This document shows, piece by piece, positions 40,501 to 45,770 of a stretch of 64,000 nt of DNA. Each line of letters starts with the position of its first letter. Position 1 is the stretch's first letter. The DNA is from Xestospongia muta. Lineage: Eukaryota > Porifera > Demospongiae > Haplosclerida > Petrosiidae. Location of the stretch: assembly GCA_963693285.1 (NCBI GenBank), contig OY848917.1, positions 25,602,745-25,666,744 of the forward strand, in the 5' to 3' direction. The position numbers and the translations under genes were made by a program. Under the pieces are notes generated by a model. It was not told where the DNA came from. It searched no databases and saw only the letters and a list, made by a program, of their open reading frames with translations.

Positions 40501-43213
40501 TGTAATAAAGATATAGATATAGTTATAATCTTGTAAATATAGAAACCAATTTACTTGAGAACAATTGATGTTCAAGAACGAACAGACATTCACCCACTTT
40601 GCTACAAAAACCCAGTCTAATTCCAAGTCCACATTTTCTTTTTGTTTTAAGAATCCTTCCACTTCATTGATGACACTTGGTGCACTTACTGAAGCGACAA
40701 TGCCATATTTTACTATTCCTGTATTTGTCAGACGTATATCATCCCAAAACGGAGCTATCACTACTGCTGATGAGAGTGGAAATGATGCTGAGGAATAGTT
40801 AGAGAATGGAGTTCCAAAACTTAGAAGACCATTTGAGCTTATCTAAATAAAACTAAAATATGATACCACAAAATATGAAAAGGTAAATCTTACATATAGA
40901 GTGTGGAAAGATTGTCTTCCAATATTCAATGCAGATGGAAGTTCAACTGCTATAGTACCATCATCAACATTTCTAAATATGTTAGCTTGTAATCCAACAT
41001 CTAGGAAAGTCAAATATTTGAAACCTATTCCTGATCCTGATTCAAGTCTTTTTATATCTTTAAACCCTGATAAGTCTATTAAAAATAAGAAATAGATCGC
41101 AATCAGTTATGTGAGAATTGAAATTAATCAAGTATCGAATTTGAGTGTGATGATATTGTAAAATGTATAAGTGTAATTGGTTTGGATAATTTGACTTTAA
41201 AATAAGAAAGAAAGTGTTAGTGTCAGTTTGGGAATTTTCCAAGTAATTAATACATATACAATTGATCTGTTGTTTCTCTCCTTAAATGGAAGGTTAGTAA
41301 TATTTCCACTCTCAATAATGGTTATTAGCAAGATATCCTGCTCTTTGTGTAAGGAAAACTACTCTTCTTTTAATAAAATTTAGTTAATATTTCAGGCATT
41401 TCTAAGACAACTATGTAGATTACTACACAATTCATCCAGTATATAAAATTATAAACAACAATTTTACTTGTAATCACACAAATATACTTGGAAATTGAAG
41501 TCTGTGAGTATAATGTTTTCATACTTAATTACTTAACTTTACATGTGAGTTTACCCAAGCATTTTCTACCTTGAACAATGTCTATCTAGTTTTGAGACTG
41601 ATTGTTATATGTAACTTTAGAACATGACTATTTAAATTAAACCACAAACATTTAATATGCAAATAGACCATGTCATCAACAACCATATGATAGTCTGGCT
41701 CACTATGTGTGTTAGTCAGAAATAATGACATTAACTCTTCCAACATTATATGTATTTTTAAATACATGACTTATGTTGTTGATCACAACTTACTTTTAAT
41801 GTGTAAAAGACAGTTGAAAGTTGTGTCGTGTAAACTATAGTGTAAATTTCTATAGTTTAATAAATTTTTTAAACAGTCTTCCAGTAGTTTTTGTTTAATC
41901 TGAAATGGAGTTAGTAGTGGTCGTTCCTGTAAGTATAGTGCTATTGCACCACTAACTAAAGGAGTAGCCATTGATGTCCCAGATAGTGTCCTTGTACATG
42001 TACATCCATTACACTCATAATTAGCTCCTGTCACATTAGAGCCAGGAGCAAAAATATCAACACAAGGACCACCATTTGTCTTGTAGTACACATCATCTCC
42101 TGGAGCAGAACCAGCAACAGTAATAACTCCTGGTGCACTAGCTGGACTATAATAACAAGCACTACGTTGGTCATTGCCAGCAGCTGCAACCATTGGTATT
42201 CCCCTGTTAGTGATACTGCTTGAGACAGTGTCCATTGCAGGAGAATATGGACTATGTAATGACATAGAGATAATAGCTGGATGGCGAGGGTTATTACTAG
42301 TAATATTTGCTGCAGCAGAATTTAATCCATCTATTAGTAAGCTCATAGGTGATGAACCACTACATCCTAACACACGAACACTATAACAGTTAGCCTTCTT
42401 TGCAACTCCATAATATTTTCCACAAGCAAGGCTTGCTACAAGAGTTCCATGTCCATGGCAATCTTGACCTTTTTGGTTAGTTCCATAGTAGTTGTCAGCT
42501 GGGTCATATCCACTATATATGGCTCTATTACCATCAAATTCACAGTGGTCATAACTAATACCTATATAAATATACGTATAAAATTAACTTAAACAGCAGA
42601 TATTCATAGTATGCTTCTTTACCTGTATCTAAGATGTAGATATCAACACCTTCTCCATCTCCTCCAGGTTCAAATATACCATCTAATACTGGACTGGCTT
42701 GGTCAATACGATCCAGTGCCCATGAAAGTGAAGCTTCAGCAAAAGTCTCTTCTTCAACAAACTCAACATTTTCAAGATCTTTTATCTGAAGTACAGTTTT
42801 ATAATTTACAATGCACACATATAATAGATCTTATAACACAACTATAACGTACACATACAGCCACATACCAATCCACACACACGGATGCACAGATTCAAAC
42901 ACACACACACACGTCCACACACATACAAACATTTTAAGCTAACCTTGTTGGCTTCATCTACTGAGAGTCTTGTGATAACCATTTTAACAAATGGACCCTC
43001 CATTTTGTGGATTTTGGAACTCAGTGACACAGTTTGAATTTTTTCAGCAATGGTTTCAAATCTCTCATGACTGGTTTCTGGTGTTAGTACAACCATATAC
43101 TCTCCTGTTGTCTCTGTTCCAGGAGCAGCACGAATAACTCGACGTGTCCGCACACCAGTTACTAGGAGAACAAATATTATCAAAACATGATTATGACTTG
43201 TACGAAACTGCAT
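1..43213 (-). CDS. Giant S8 protease-NIDO-SMB-mucin-like gene (3' end outside window)
   Basis: Gene-level model joining the minus-strand exons listed below. Order from the N terminus: signal peptide, I9 propeptide, S8 subtilase, then NIDO, Ser/Thr/Pro linkers, SMB, repeated with variations. Each module starts and ends in phase 1 (usually a split Gly, Asp or Glu codon), and the last subtilase exon also ends in phase 1, so all parts can be joined in frame. NIDO modules use three exons with internal phase-0 borders. No terminal exon with a stop was recognised, and no second signal-peptide exon was found between 43213 and 1. The product should be secreted or matrix-bound, because signal peptide, NIDO, Cys-rich SMB and Ser/Thr-rich segments are all extracellular types. 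Some exons in the repeat copies are frame-broken and would need skipping. The alternative is several genes with unrecognised 5' exons in the longer gaps (27.5-29.1, 34.8-36.0 kb). Confidence 0.6.
189..290 (-). CDS. Linker exon, copy 1
   Basis: 102 bp, phase 1-1. Begins DSELKTPYSLTSSKS and ends TQIVTKG; donor GTACAT. Confidence 0.7.
746..802 (-). CDS. Gly-Ser mini-exon, copy 1
   Basis: 57 bp, phase 1-1, acceptor TATATAG and donor GTAAGTTT. Peptide SGLGSGLYSEFGSGSGLN. Confidence 0.7.
1094..1285 (-). CDS. SMB-A exon, repeat copy 1
   Basis: 192 bp, phase 1-1. Starts GSCLALNLSYSGCCVSS; core CYCDNVCHIYGDCC, SDIADIGC; Ser/Pro/Thr tail SSSSPTPTPTDSLG. Intact. Confidence 0.88.
1339..1903 (-). CDS. 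Two linker exons, copy 1 (1781-1903, 1339-1458)
   Basis: 123 bp (DTKIKSPLTLTSSTLLTAN, ends SSVTQG) and 120 bp (ELKTSYTLTNSIPYSTS, ends IVTQG); both phase 1-1 and open. Confidence 0.78.
2285..3040 (-). CDS. Two linker exons from a local duplication, copy 1 (B 2918-3040, A 2285-2406)
   Basis: Type B (123 bp) is open: ETNIGTLQPSNSILLFSES, ending VSLG. Type A (122 bp) lacks one base near its start and is frame-broken. The two lie in a direct duplication of about 633 bp (2222-2854 and 2855 to about 3465) that includes flanking intron. Copies 2 and 3 have only one exon each, B-type and A-type respectively. Confidence 0.72.
3844..4606 (-). CDS. NIDO module 7, repeat copy 1 (exons 4464-4606, 4130-4408, 3844-4075)
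   Basis: Exons of 143, 279 and 232 bp, phases 1-0, 0-0, 0-1. Landmarks as in modules 5 and 6: GSGMDSKYLTFLDLG, INSNGFLSLG, VIAPFWDDIVLTN, GSTSYAIFTYKCDLLQWTRN, YPSSVWSNVVYNLNEG. Intact. Confidence 0.93.
5198..5395 (-). CDS. SMB-B exon, repeat copy 1
   Basis: 198 bp, phase 1-1, intact; CYCDKFCHIFRDCC core. The sequence upstream of the exon reads like a signal peptide (SLYIILFIL) but is intron: a TTTTAG acceptor sits right before GTTCGTG. Confidence 0.88.
5452..7490 (-). CDS. Array of seven linker exons, between SMB-B of copy 1 and copy 2 (one frame-broken)
   Basis: Reading order: 7380-7490 (111 bp), 7024-7141 (118 bp, one extra base in an A run, frame stops at once), 6778-6900, 6502-6618, 6055-6177, 5802-5918 and 5452-5574. 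Apart from 7024-7141 all are phase 1-1 and open. 5802-5918 has donor A|GTAAGT, so its last residue becomes Ser instead of Gly. 7380-7490 lacks two codons near its end relative to 14212-14328. Confidence 0.77.
7500..7608 (-). pseudogene. Decayed SMB exon, copy 2
   Basis: Same decay as in copy 3: CG instead of AG at the acceptor, Tyr for Cys, 3' part removed by the repeat junction at about 7499. Confidence 0.75.
7648..7749 (-). CDS. Linker exon, copy 2
   Basis: 102 bp, phase 1-1. Begins DSELKTPYSLTSSKS and ends TQIVTKG. Confidence 0.7.
8197..8253 (-). CDS. Gly-Ser mini-exon, copy 2
   Basis: 57 bp, phase 1-1; same peptide as copy 3 (SGLGSGLYSEFGSGSGLN). Donor GTAGGT. Confidence 0.68.
8544..8735 (-). 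CDS. SMB-A exon, repeat copy 2
   Basis: 192 bp, phase 1-1. Core CYCDIVCHIYGDCC, with NNRCYC where the other copies have NNGCYC. Intact. Confidence 0.88.
8789..9857 (-). CDS. Three linker exons, copy 2 (9735-9857, 9231-9353, 8789-8908)
   Basis: 9735-9857 is type B (123 bp, open; begins ETNIGTLQPSSSILLFS, ends VSLG), the only linker of this kind in copy 2. 9231-9353 begins DTKIKSPLTLTSSTLLT. 8789-8908 begins ELKTSYTLTNSIPYSTS. All phase 1-1. Confidence 0.78.
10670..11432 (-). CDS. NIDO module 6, repeat copy 2 (exons 11290-11432, 10956-11234, 10670-10901)
   Basis: Exons of 143, 279 and 232 bp, standard phases and open frame. Protein is almost identical to NIDO modules 5 and 7; exon 3 reads the same in all three copies over the region compared, while introns carry scattered differences. 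Confidence 0.93.
12030..12227 (-). CDS. SMB-B exon, repeat copy 2
   Basis: 198 bp, phase 1-1; same landmarks as the copy-3 SMB-B exon (NYSGCCVFS, CYCDKFCHIFRDCC, NDVADIDC). Intact. Confidence 0.88.
12284..14328 (-). CDS. Array of seven linker exons, between SMB-B of copy 2 and copy 3
   Basis: Reading order: 14212-14328, 13857-13973, 13611-13733, 13335-13451, 12886-13008, 12633-12749, 12284-12406. Lengths 117 or 123 bp, all phase 1-1 and open. Exon 13857-13973 has 117 bp here and in copy 3 (20702-20818), while the copy-1 counterpart at 7024-7141 has one extra base. Confidence 0.8.
14337..14447 (-). pseudogene. Decayed SMB exon, copy 3
   Basis: Recognisable as CLALSVSYSACCGSYVSP and CYYDKNVTF, but the acceptor AG has become CG, the second Cys of the CYC motif is Tyr, and the 3' part is cut off at the tandem-repeat junction. 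Probably not spliced in. Confidence 0.75.
14486..14587 (-). CDS. Linker exon, copy 3
   Basis: 102 bp, phase 1-1, shorter than usual. Begins DSELKTPFSLTSSKS and ends TQIVTKG; donor GTACAT. Confidence 0.7.
15037..15093 (-). CDS. Gly-Ser mini-exon, copy 3
   Basis: 57 bp, phase 1-1. Peptide SGLGSGLYSEFGSGSGLN, with Ser-Gly pairs next to Glu that could be glycosaminoglycan attachment sites (inference). The donor is GTAGGT here and in copy 2, GTAAGT in copy 1. Confidence 0.68.
15380..15571 (-). CDS. SMB-A exon, repeat copy 3
   Basis: 192 bp, phase 1-1. Starts GSCLALNLSYSGCCVSS; core CYCDNVCHIYGDCC, SDIADIGC; Ser/Pro/Thr tail. The intron after the donor is shortened relative to copies 1 and 2. Confidence 0.88.
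15625..16189 (-). CDS. Two linker exons, copy 3 (16067-16189, 15625-15744)
   Basis: 123 bp (DTKLKSPLTLTSSTLLT, ends SSVTQG) and 120 bp (ELKTSYTLTNSIPYSTS, ends IVTQG). Both phase 1-1 and open. Confidence 0.78.
16572..16693 (-). pseudogene. Type-A linker exon with 1-base deletion, copy 3
   Basis: 122 bp instead of 123: one T is missing in a plus-strand T run near the 5' end of the exon, so the frame shifts and soon stops. Both splice sites remain (TTAAG, GTAAGTCC). Either skipped, or a homopolymer sequencing error. The same deletion is in 2285-2406. Confidence 0.7.
17527..18289 (-). CDS. NIDO module 5, repeat copy 3 (exons 18147-18289, 17813-18091, 17527-17758)
   Basis: Exons of 143, 279 and 232 bp. 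Landmarks: GSGMDSKYLTFLDLGSQTN, INSNGFLSLGTSFAGYLP, IAPFWDDIVLTNTGIVEYG, FQVVVASQGSTSYAIFTYK, YSAGPDNFANHPLSRTPR. The exon-2 donor is GTGAAA here, GTAAAT in copies 1 and 2. All three repeat copies keep this module open. Confidence 0.93.
18880..19077 (-). CDS. SMB-B exon, repeat copy 3
   Basis: 198 bp, phase 1-1. Starts GSCLALNLNYSGCCVFS; core CYCDKFCHIFRDCC, NDVADIDC; tail with PSHTVPPNPTDTLG. Nearly identical to 12030-12227 and 5198-5395. Confidence 0.88.
19134..22312 (-). CDS. Array of eleven Ser/Thr/Pro linker exons
   Basis: Reading order: 22196-22312, 21913-22035, 21613-21729, 21330-21452, 21050-21166, 20702-20818, 20456-20578, 20180-20296, 19736-19858, 19484-19600, 19134-19256. Lengths alternate between 117 and 123 bp, all phase 1-1 and all open. 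Typical starts are DTRMETP, DMRMETP, DKRMETP or EFKTPYP; the common end is V/I-T-E/K/Q-G. The blocks 20456-20818, 21330-21729 and 21913-22312 are repeats of a two-exon pair with its intron. Exons from about 21166 downwards belong to copy 3 of the large tandem repeat. The protein stretch would be about 440 residues of mucin-like sequence. Confidence 0.8.
22313..23096 (-). other. 784 bp without exon
   Basis: AT-rich presumed intron between the Gly-Ser mini-exon and the linker array. A short (TTAAATTAAA)-like repeat lies near 23005-23050. Nothing else recognised. Confidence 0.5.
23097..23153 (-). CDS. Gly-Ser mini-exon
   Basis: 57 bp, phase 1-1, acceptor TTTTAG, donor GTAAGTGA. The peptide is Ser-rich with acidic residues (SGSASELSSESSSKSGLN). 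Equivalent to the mini-exons in the tandem repeat, with the same length and phase. Confidence 0.7.
23342..23635. repeat. (ACAT)n microsatellite with higher-order repeat
   Basis: About 290 bp of ACAT/CATA tetranucleotide repeats. A unit of roughly 105 bp with a TATGTACGAC interruption and a CTTACAAATATAC block appears twice. Tyr/Ile/His/Thr-rich ORFs here on both strands are repeat artefacts. TA-rich runs follow at 23786-23834. Confidence 0.9.
24109..24306 (-). CDS. Somatomedin-B-like exon
   Basis: 198 bp, phase 1-1. Starts GSCLALNLSYSGCC; core CYCDDICHNYGDCC and SDVVDIGC. Intact and close to the SMB-A exons of the tandem repeat. Confidence 0.87.
24364..24483 (-). CDS. Linker exon
   Basis: 120 bp, phase 1-1. 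Begins DTTIESSLSITNSTLLTTS and ends PTPFVTQG; directly precedes the SMB exon at 24109. Confidence 0.78.
24776..24878 (-). pseudogene. Decayed linker exon
   Basis: Acceptor and first codons (DTRMKI) and the ending TPIVTRG match the linker family, but the length is 103 bp and the frame meets a TAG about 17 codons in. It would have to be skipped, which phase-1 neighbours allow. Confidence 0.65.
24879..25861 (-). other. Intron with (TA)n microsatellite
   Basis: About 1 kb without exon. A pure TA run lies at 25474-25505. Confidence 0.5.
25862..25981 (-). CDS. Linker exon
   Basis: 120 bp, phase 1-1, acceptor CTACAG. It begins ETNSKTPQSSNSLLFTKS and ends VTSVTP before the GTAAGT donor. Same type as the linker that follows the other NIDO modules. 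Confidence 0.72.
26750..27511 (-). CDS. NIDO module 4 (exons 27369-27511, 27036-27314, 26750-26981)
   Basis: Exons of 143, 279 and 232 bp, frame intact. Landmarks: GSGMNSKYLSFLDLGSQTN, VIAPFWDDIVLTNTGIVEYG, GSTSYAIFTYKCNLVQWTRN. Exon 3 opens with GNTFQ instead of the usual SNTFQ. Confidence 0.92.
27512..29099 (-). other. 1.6 kb with no recognisable exon
   Basis: Between NIDO 4 and the SMB exon. A plus-strand ORF at 28735-29010 (91 codons, hydrophobic start) was considered but shows no known domain or supporting context. Treated as intron or possible gene border. Confidence 0.4.
29100..29279 (-). CDS. Somatomedin-B-like exon
   Basis: 180 bp, phase 1-1. Starts GSCLALNLSYSGCC; core CYCDKSCHIFRDCC and NDVADIGC; tail PAPVPSPTDILG. 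Family-typical and intact. Confidence 0.87.
29329..29757 (-). CDS. Two linker exons (29668-29757, 29329-29451)
   Basis: The first is short (90 bp): ETNNKTPQPSSSLPFSS, ending VSLS. The second is 123 bp: DTRMESSYPSTSSIHPPSS, ending PIVTQG. Both are phase 1-1 and lead into the SMB exon at 29100. Confidence 0.75.
29758..31261 (-). other. Long intron between NIDO 3 and linker
   Basis: 1.5 kb without a supported exon. Parts around 30430-31200 resemble the intron at 26090-26740, so the intron was duplicated together with its NIDO-linker block. Confidence 0.5.
31262..32026 (-). CDS. NIDO module 3 (exons 31884-32026, 31549-31827, 31262-31493)
   Basis: Exons of 143, 279 and 232 bp with intact frame and standard phases. 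Landmarks: GSGMESKYLTFLDLQL, FPLTSAIVIAPFWDDIILTH, WVNVCPFGNIDCVQ and GSTSYAIFTYKCDLLQWTRN. It follows the seven-linker array and is more diverged than the modules in the tandem repeat. Confidence 0.92.
32223..34773 (-). CDS. Array of seven Ser/Thr/Pro linker exons
   Basis: Exons in reading order: 34642-34773 (132 bp), 34183-34305, 33704-33826, 33390-33512, 32995-33117, 32529-32651 and 32223-32345 (all 123 bp). Each is phase 1-1. Most begin DT and end with a V/I-T-x-G block split by the donor. The pair 33390/33704 is a tandem copy of 32223/32529, offset about 1.17 kb, introns included. Several donors are GTTAGT or GTTAAA rather than GTAAG. Repeated TP, SS and ST pairs fit a mucin-like extended stalk. 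Confidence 0.78.
34774..35968 (-). other. 1.2 kb with no recognisable exon
   Basis: AT-rich sequence between two linker exons, presumed intron. A 72-codon plus-strand ORF at 35180-35398 has no recognisable domain. A splice break or gene border cannot be excluded. Confidence 0.4.
35969..36061 (-). CDS. Short linker exon with shifted acceptor
   Basis: The peptide core STPLVSNFSSAFTSLLSG and the ending LATQG match the linker family, but the usual first codons and acceptor have decayed into AT-rich sequence. A downstream CCCTCTAG can serve as acceptor and restores phase 1 in and out, giving a 93-bp exon. Plausible but unproven. Confidence 0.5.
36245..36436 (-). CDS. Somatomedin-B-like exon
   Basis: 192 bp, phase 1 both ends. 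Starts GSCLALNLSYNGCC; core CYCDLICHTYGDCC then SDVANIGC, and a Pro/Thr-rich tail ending DALG. All ten Cys of the family are present. Confidence 0.87.
36486..37255 (-). CDS. Two Ser/Thr-rich linker exons (37133-37255, 36486-36662)
   Basis: The first (123 bp) begins EPNNRTPQSSLSSLFFST and has phase 1 at both ends. The second is unusually long (177 bp, 59 codons): it begins ETSSGTPMPFTSSLTFS and ends TPTPTVIQG with a GTGAATG donor, and looks like a fusion of two ordinary linkers. Its composition is dominated by Ser and Thr, fitting dense O-glycosylation (inference). Confidence 0.78.
37563..38326 (-). CDS. NIDO module 2 (exons 38184-38326, 37849-38127, 37563-37794)
   Basis: Three intact exons of 143, 279 and 232 bp with the family's 1-0, 0-0, 0-1 phases. 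Landmarks: GSGMESKYLTFFDLG, APFWDDIVLTDTGIVEYGI, GSTSYAIFTYKCNLVQWTRN and YPSSVWSNVVYNLNEG. It follows the SMB exon at 38648. Its sister at 48705-49463 has lost one base. Confidence 0.92.
38648..38821 (-). CDS. Somatomedin-B-like exon (SMB)
   Basis: 174-bp exon, phase 1 both ends. It begins GSCLALNLNYSGCC and contains the SMB core CYCDKFCHIFRDCC followed by NDVADIGC, with a short Pro-rich tail. SMB domains are small disulfide knots in secreted proteins such as vitronectin, where they bind proteins. This family carries ten Cys rather than the eight of the vitronectin domain. Confidence 0.87.
38866..38988 (-). CDS. Ser/Thr/Pro linker exon
   Basis: 123 bp, phase 1 both ends, acceptor ATTAATAG and donor G|GTAAGTG. 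The peptide begins GTAMESPSILISSTRF and ends TPTPIVTQG, the standard linker ending. It lies directly upstream of the SMB exon at 38648-38821, joined through a split Gly codon. Confidence 0.8.
39578..39709 (-). CDS. Ser/Thr-rich linker exon
   Basis: 132-bp exon, phase 1 in and out, preceded by CTCCAG and followed by GTAAAATG. The peptide begins EKNSGTPWSSTNTLLFSAS and ends in TLG. It is the mucin-like linker right after NIDO module 1; its likely role is an extended, O-glycosylated spacer (inferred from composition). Its paralogue at 50762-50895 is frame-broken. Confidence 0.75.
   Translation of the reverse strand, partial: KKIVELLGHQQILYCSQQVHYLLSLLPQLTLCLILSNLLKLSL
40268..41075 (-). CDS. NIDO module 1 (exons 40894-41075, 40555-40842, 40268-40499)
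   Basis: Three exons with phases 1-0, 0-0 and 0-1, together about 233 residues. Exon 1 has a Ser-Gly stretch (LESGSGIG) followed by FKYLTFLDVGLQANIF and VDDGTIAVELPS. Exon 2 has the NIDO signature ISSNGLLSFG, then FPLSSAVVIAPFWDDIRLTN and GIVKYGIV. Exon 3 has FQVVVASQGSISYAVFTYK, then LLQWTMNGAAVGYSAGQ and a closing CLNYPSSMWSNIVYNLNEG. NIDO is the extracellular nidogen-like domain known from nidogen, tectorin, MUC4 and SNED1; its exact molecular role is unsettled, but it sits in adhesive matrix proteins. Exon 2 is 288 bp, against 279 bp in the downstream modules. It is the first module after the protease and the parent-type of the copy at 51.3-52.1 kb. Confidence 0.92.
41076..41793 (-). other. 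Intron between subtilase and first NIDO module
   Basis: 718 bp without recognisable coding sequence, bounded by a GTAAGT donor (low end of the protease exon) and a TTTTTAATAG acceptor. The upstream duplicated locus loses similarity inside the equivalent intron, about 60-70 bp beyond the NIDO exon (near 41150 here and 52190 there). Confidence 0.6.
41794..42561 (-). CDS. S8 protease gene, exon 3: catalytic His, Asn and Ser
   Basis: Long exon of 256 codons. It contains the catalytic His in CHGHGTLVAS (about residue 182), the oxyanion-hole Asn in VAAAGNDQ (about 274) and the nucleophile Ser in SGTSMATPLVSGA (about 341). Order and spacing match the S8A proteinase K/PCSK9-like subfamily, and the domain looks complete and intact. 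It is cysteine-rich, fitting secretion. The exon starts in phase 1 after ATATAG and ends in phase 1 at ATTAAAA|GTAAGT. That exit phase equals the entry phase of the next NIDO exon at 41075, which is the key evidence that the protease is fused to the NIDO/SMB array. Reading past the donor meets a stop after two codons, so a short protease-only product from intron retention is possible. Confidence 0.93.
42623..42785 (-). CDS. S8 protease gene, exon 2: end of propeptide, catalytic Asp
   Basis: Enters in phase 0 after CTTCAG and exits in phase 1 at ACAG|GTAAAG. It holds the propeptide end (VEFVEEETFAE, like the V-x-x-V/I-E-x-D/E end of I9 domains), the mature N-terminal region (SWALDRIDQ, matching the W-G/A-L-D-R-I motif of proteinase K-type subtilases) and the catalytic Asp in VDIYILDTG (about residue 143). 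The intron between exons 1 and 2 carries a CA-rich simple repeat near 42895-42925. Confidence 0.92.
42944..43213 (-). CDS. S8 protease gene, exon 1: signal peptide and I9 propeptide
   Basis: The chosen start (ATG at 43213) gives a classic signal peptide: MQFRTSHNHV followed by the hydrophobic IIFVLLVTG and a likely cleavage near residue 23. An upstream in-frame ATG at 43258 would add 15 residues and make a poorer signal. After a basic stretch (TRRVIR) comes an inhibitor-I9-like propeptide, with GEYMVVL at about residues 37-43, that continues into exon 2. The propeptide normally folds the protease, inhibits it and is then cut off. The exon has 90 codons and ends in phase 0 at AACAAG|GTTAGC. 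Exon assignment is good; the exact first Met is less certain. Confidence 0.85.
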
Positions 43214-43309
43214 ATTTAGGATCACTATACAATATATTAGTTTGGTACACATGCACATACGATATATACTAATATGTTCATTCCTATTTTGTTTGGTCTA
43301 TTGATATTT

Positions 43310-43500
43310 GTGACAATTGAGCCGCATCTTTAACCGCCCACTCATACGGCAAACGATGAATTTCGTTAACTTTAGCGGCGATGCGTTAGTCTTTGAAGCC
43401 TTTTGTCTGAATAGTAATTGCTTGCACTTTTTGTACATATATGTTTAAACTGAGATATGGTTAAGAACGTTTTGGATTTGTTGTCCCTGGTAATCTGTAG
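43310..43500 (-). promoter_or_regulatory. CpG-rich patch upstream of the protease start, candidate promoter
   Basis: Between about 43320 and 43400 there is an unusual cluster of CG dinucleotides (GCCGC, ACCGCCC, ACGGC, AGCGGCGATGCG) in otherwise CpG-poor, AT-rich sequence. It lies 100-190 bp upstream of the likely start codon at 43213. CpG-rich islands at promoters are common in methylated invertebrate genomes; the promoter role here is inferred from position and composition only. Confidence 0.35.
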
Positions 43501-44796
43501 CACATTCCTCCTTCCTAGCTTAGTTTTTAGAACATTCACATATCTTATTTACATGTGATTTAGAATGTATTTCTGTCCAGTAATGATATCTAATTTTATA
43601 AAATTATTGTGCTTTACGTATTAAGGATTTAGTAGGTCCAGAAATTAATCAAATAAATGCATATTCCATTAAATAATAATAATAGTTTTTTGTTATAAAA
43701 TAATATTTCATCTAAAACTATTACTACCATAGTAACAATGTAATTCAAATAAATGTAATAATAGTAAAAAATTATTACTTAAGTAAAATTTACTATGCAG
43801 TTTAAATATATTGTCATTGTATACAGCTATACAATTTGAATTGGCAGCCTTCACTCTCTTCAAAGTTGGTCCTAATTTACCTTTAGATGTGGATAAATCT
43901 CACATCAACTTAGAAGAATAATTAAAAAAAAACTAAAGTAACAATGAAATTATCACATTTAACATTATGATCCTCACTTTACATAAAGCATTAAATAGTC
44001 ATATTTTAATGCAAAATAAAAAATGTTTATTGTTACAGGATAAAAATTTCAATTAACAATTAAAAGTCAGTAGTCGAAGATTGCCACTTGTACAAAAGCA
44101 AACAAAACATCTCTGTGTACACACACGTATTACAAACAAAATGTGTTCACATATTACATTGTTATAAGCAAAAACAACTATTTTAAAATTATCAAATATT
44201 GATAAATTAATTACATTCTGATTTAAAGAATATGTTTCATAGTGAAGATTTTACATAGTAAAGTCATCAACTTTGACACTACCCTCCTTAGCAAATGAAT
44301 ACTTCTTTGTCTTGGTAAAATGTTTACTAAAGATGTAATAAATATTAAATGATCATAGACACCATGAATGAAGATTAGGAATTATAATCAGGTAAAATAA
44401 CTAAATTCATCAAATTCATCTACAGATTGATAGATAATTAGAATGTCTCAAAAACTAAATAAGGGTATTCTACCTTTAAAAGAGAAAATAAGATTGCTTT
44501 CAACAGTTTTACTATTTCTCGAATATGGGTATTTAGGGTTCTCTTTTGAAATCGCTAGATAGAATAAAAGTATAAAACATTATGGAGATTTTTAATAATC
44601 AAACTAATAAAACCTGTATGTAATAGTGATGTAAGAAGTCTTAAGGAAATATTTGGGATGGTTATTAGAATCTGGTAAAACAGATGGTCTGAAATGGATG
44701 CTTCAATCTCATTTACTAGTGTGAACATCTTTAACTGCTAGTAATCCAAGCAAATTATGTGACACTTGCTTGACGTCGACTATATGGAGAGTCTGT
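43501..44796. other. Intergenic, no feature recognised
   Basis: AT-rich sequence between the CpG patch upstream of the protease and the gag fragment. No coding signal seen. Confidence 0.5.
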
Positions 44797-45770
44797 TTAC
44801 ATGACTGTTTCGTGTAAGAGACAGTATACTAGAGCGCACATAATACTTGTAATGGTTTTCGATCTGGTCCATAGAGTCTTCTCAATGGATTTGTTAATCT
44901 CACAGAGACAAGCTACTTCCATGTAACTACTGCAATGACTGTTACTTCTGCTCCTGTGTATAATTTGAGCTACTGACTTTGAGTTTGTCTTTGAGAAATA
45001 TTGTGATTTGAAGTGACCTCTCTTGTTACATGAATGGCATATGGCATTTCTGGCTGGACATTGGTGGCTTGGGTGATGACTTCTCCAACAGCGAGTACAT
45101 TTTTTGTCTGACTTACCAGTTACCACAGTTAGCTTTTGGCTTTCTGTAAGTATATAGTAAAGTGCACTTCCAAATACTCTTGTGATAGTCCTTCTGACTC
45201 ACACTGTTAATGCTCTTTGACAGTGTCTGACTACTGGAACTACTATTAAGAATCTCTTGATGCTCATGGATAGTTCCACCCCTTCTTGAGGGTCAAGTCT
45301 GCGTGGAAGATATAGGAATTGGAATGTCCGTCTGAGGCTTCCGTAATAATATGATCACTGATCATAGCCTCCCTCACGTCTCCATAGTCACAGTTATCTG
45401 TGAGTCTGTTAAGACATGTTATAAACTGTTCTACAGACTTGTCGTCTTACCGGCTACACTTGATAAAATGAGCACGTTCGAAAATCAGATTTTTCCTCAC
45501 TCTAAAGAAAGCATAAAATTTCTTGTGGACCTAATCATAGTTAGTACGTTCGTCCTCTATTGGATTTATCGAGGACAAGGTATCTTCAGCATCTTTTCCC
45601 ATGCAATATAGAAGAGTGCTAAATTGCTCTGGATTTCCTTCTATGTGAAGCCCTGATGAAGCTAGTTTGAACTGCTGAAAGCAGCGCTTCCATTTTGCCA
45701 CTCATCCGGAGACTTTAACATAAAATGTTGTGCGAGTTGAAGATGATACTAGCCATGATGCTATTATAGC
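44797..45770 (-). pseudogene. Ty3/gypsy-like retrotransposon gag fragment
   Basis: The 3' part encodes two adjacent zinc knuckles (CTRCWRSHHPSHQC and CHSCNKRGHFKSQY, the second lacking its last Cys), typical of gag in K02A2.6-type Ty3/gypsy elements. The 5' part (about 45590-45720) encodes a gag-like stretch in a different frame (landmarks FQQFKLASSG and LLYCMGKDAEDTL). Frameshifts and stops separate the two. No protease, reverse transcriptase or clear LTR pair was found around it, so this is a dead fragment. Confidence 0.75.

Noticed and set aside
41582..41767. Minus-strand ORF of 61 codons between subtilase and NIDO
   Set aside because: Lies wholly within the intron, no splice-compatible borders or domain.
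44797..45126. Cellular zinc-knuckle (CCHC) protein
   Set aside because: The adjacent gag-like sequence upstream, frame breaks and missing last Cys indicate a dead Ty3/gypsy fragment.
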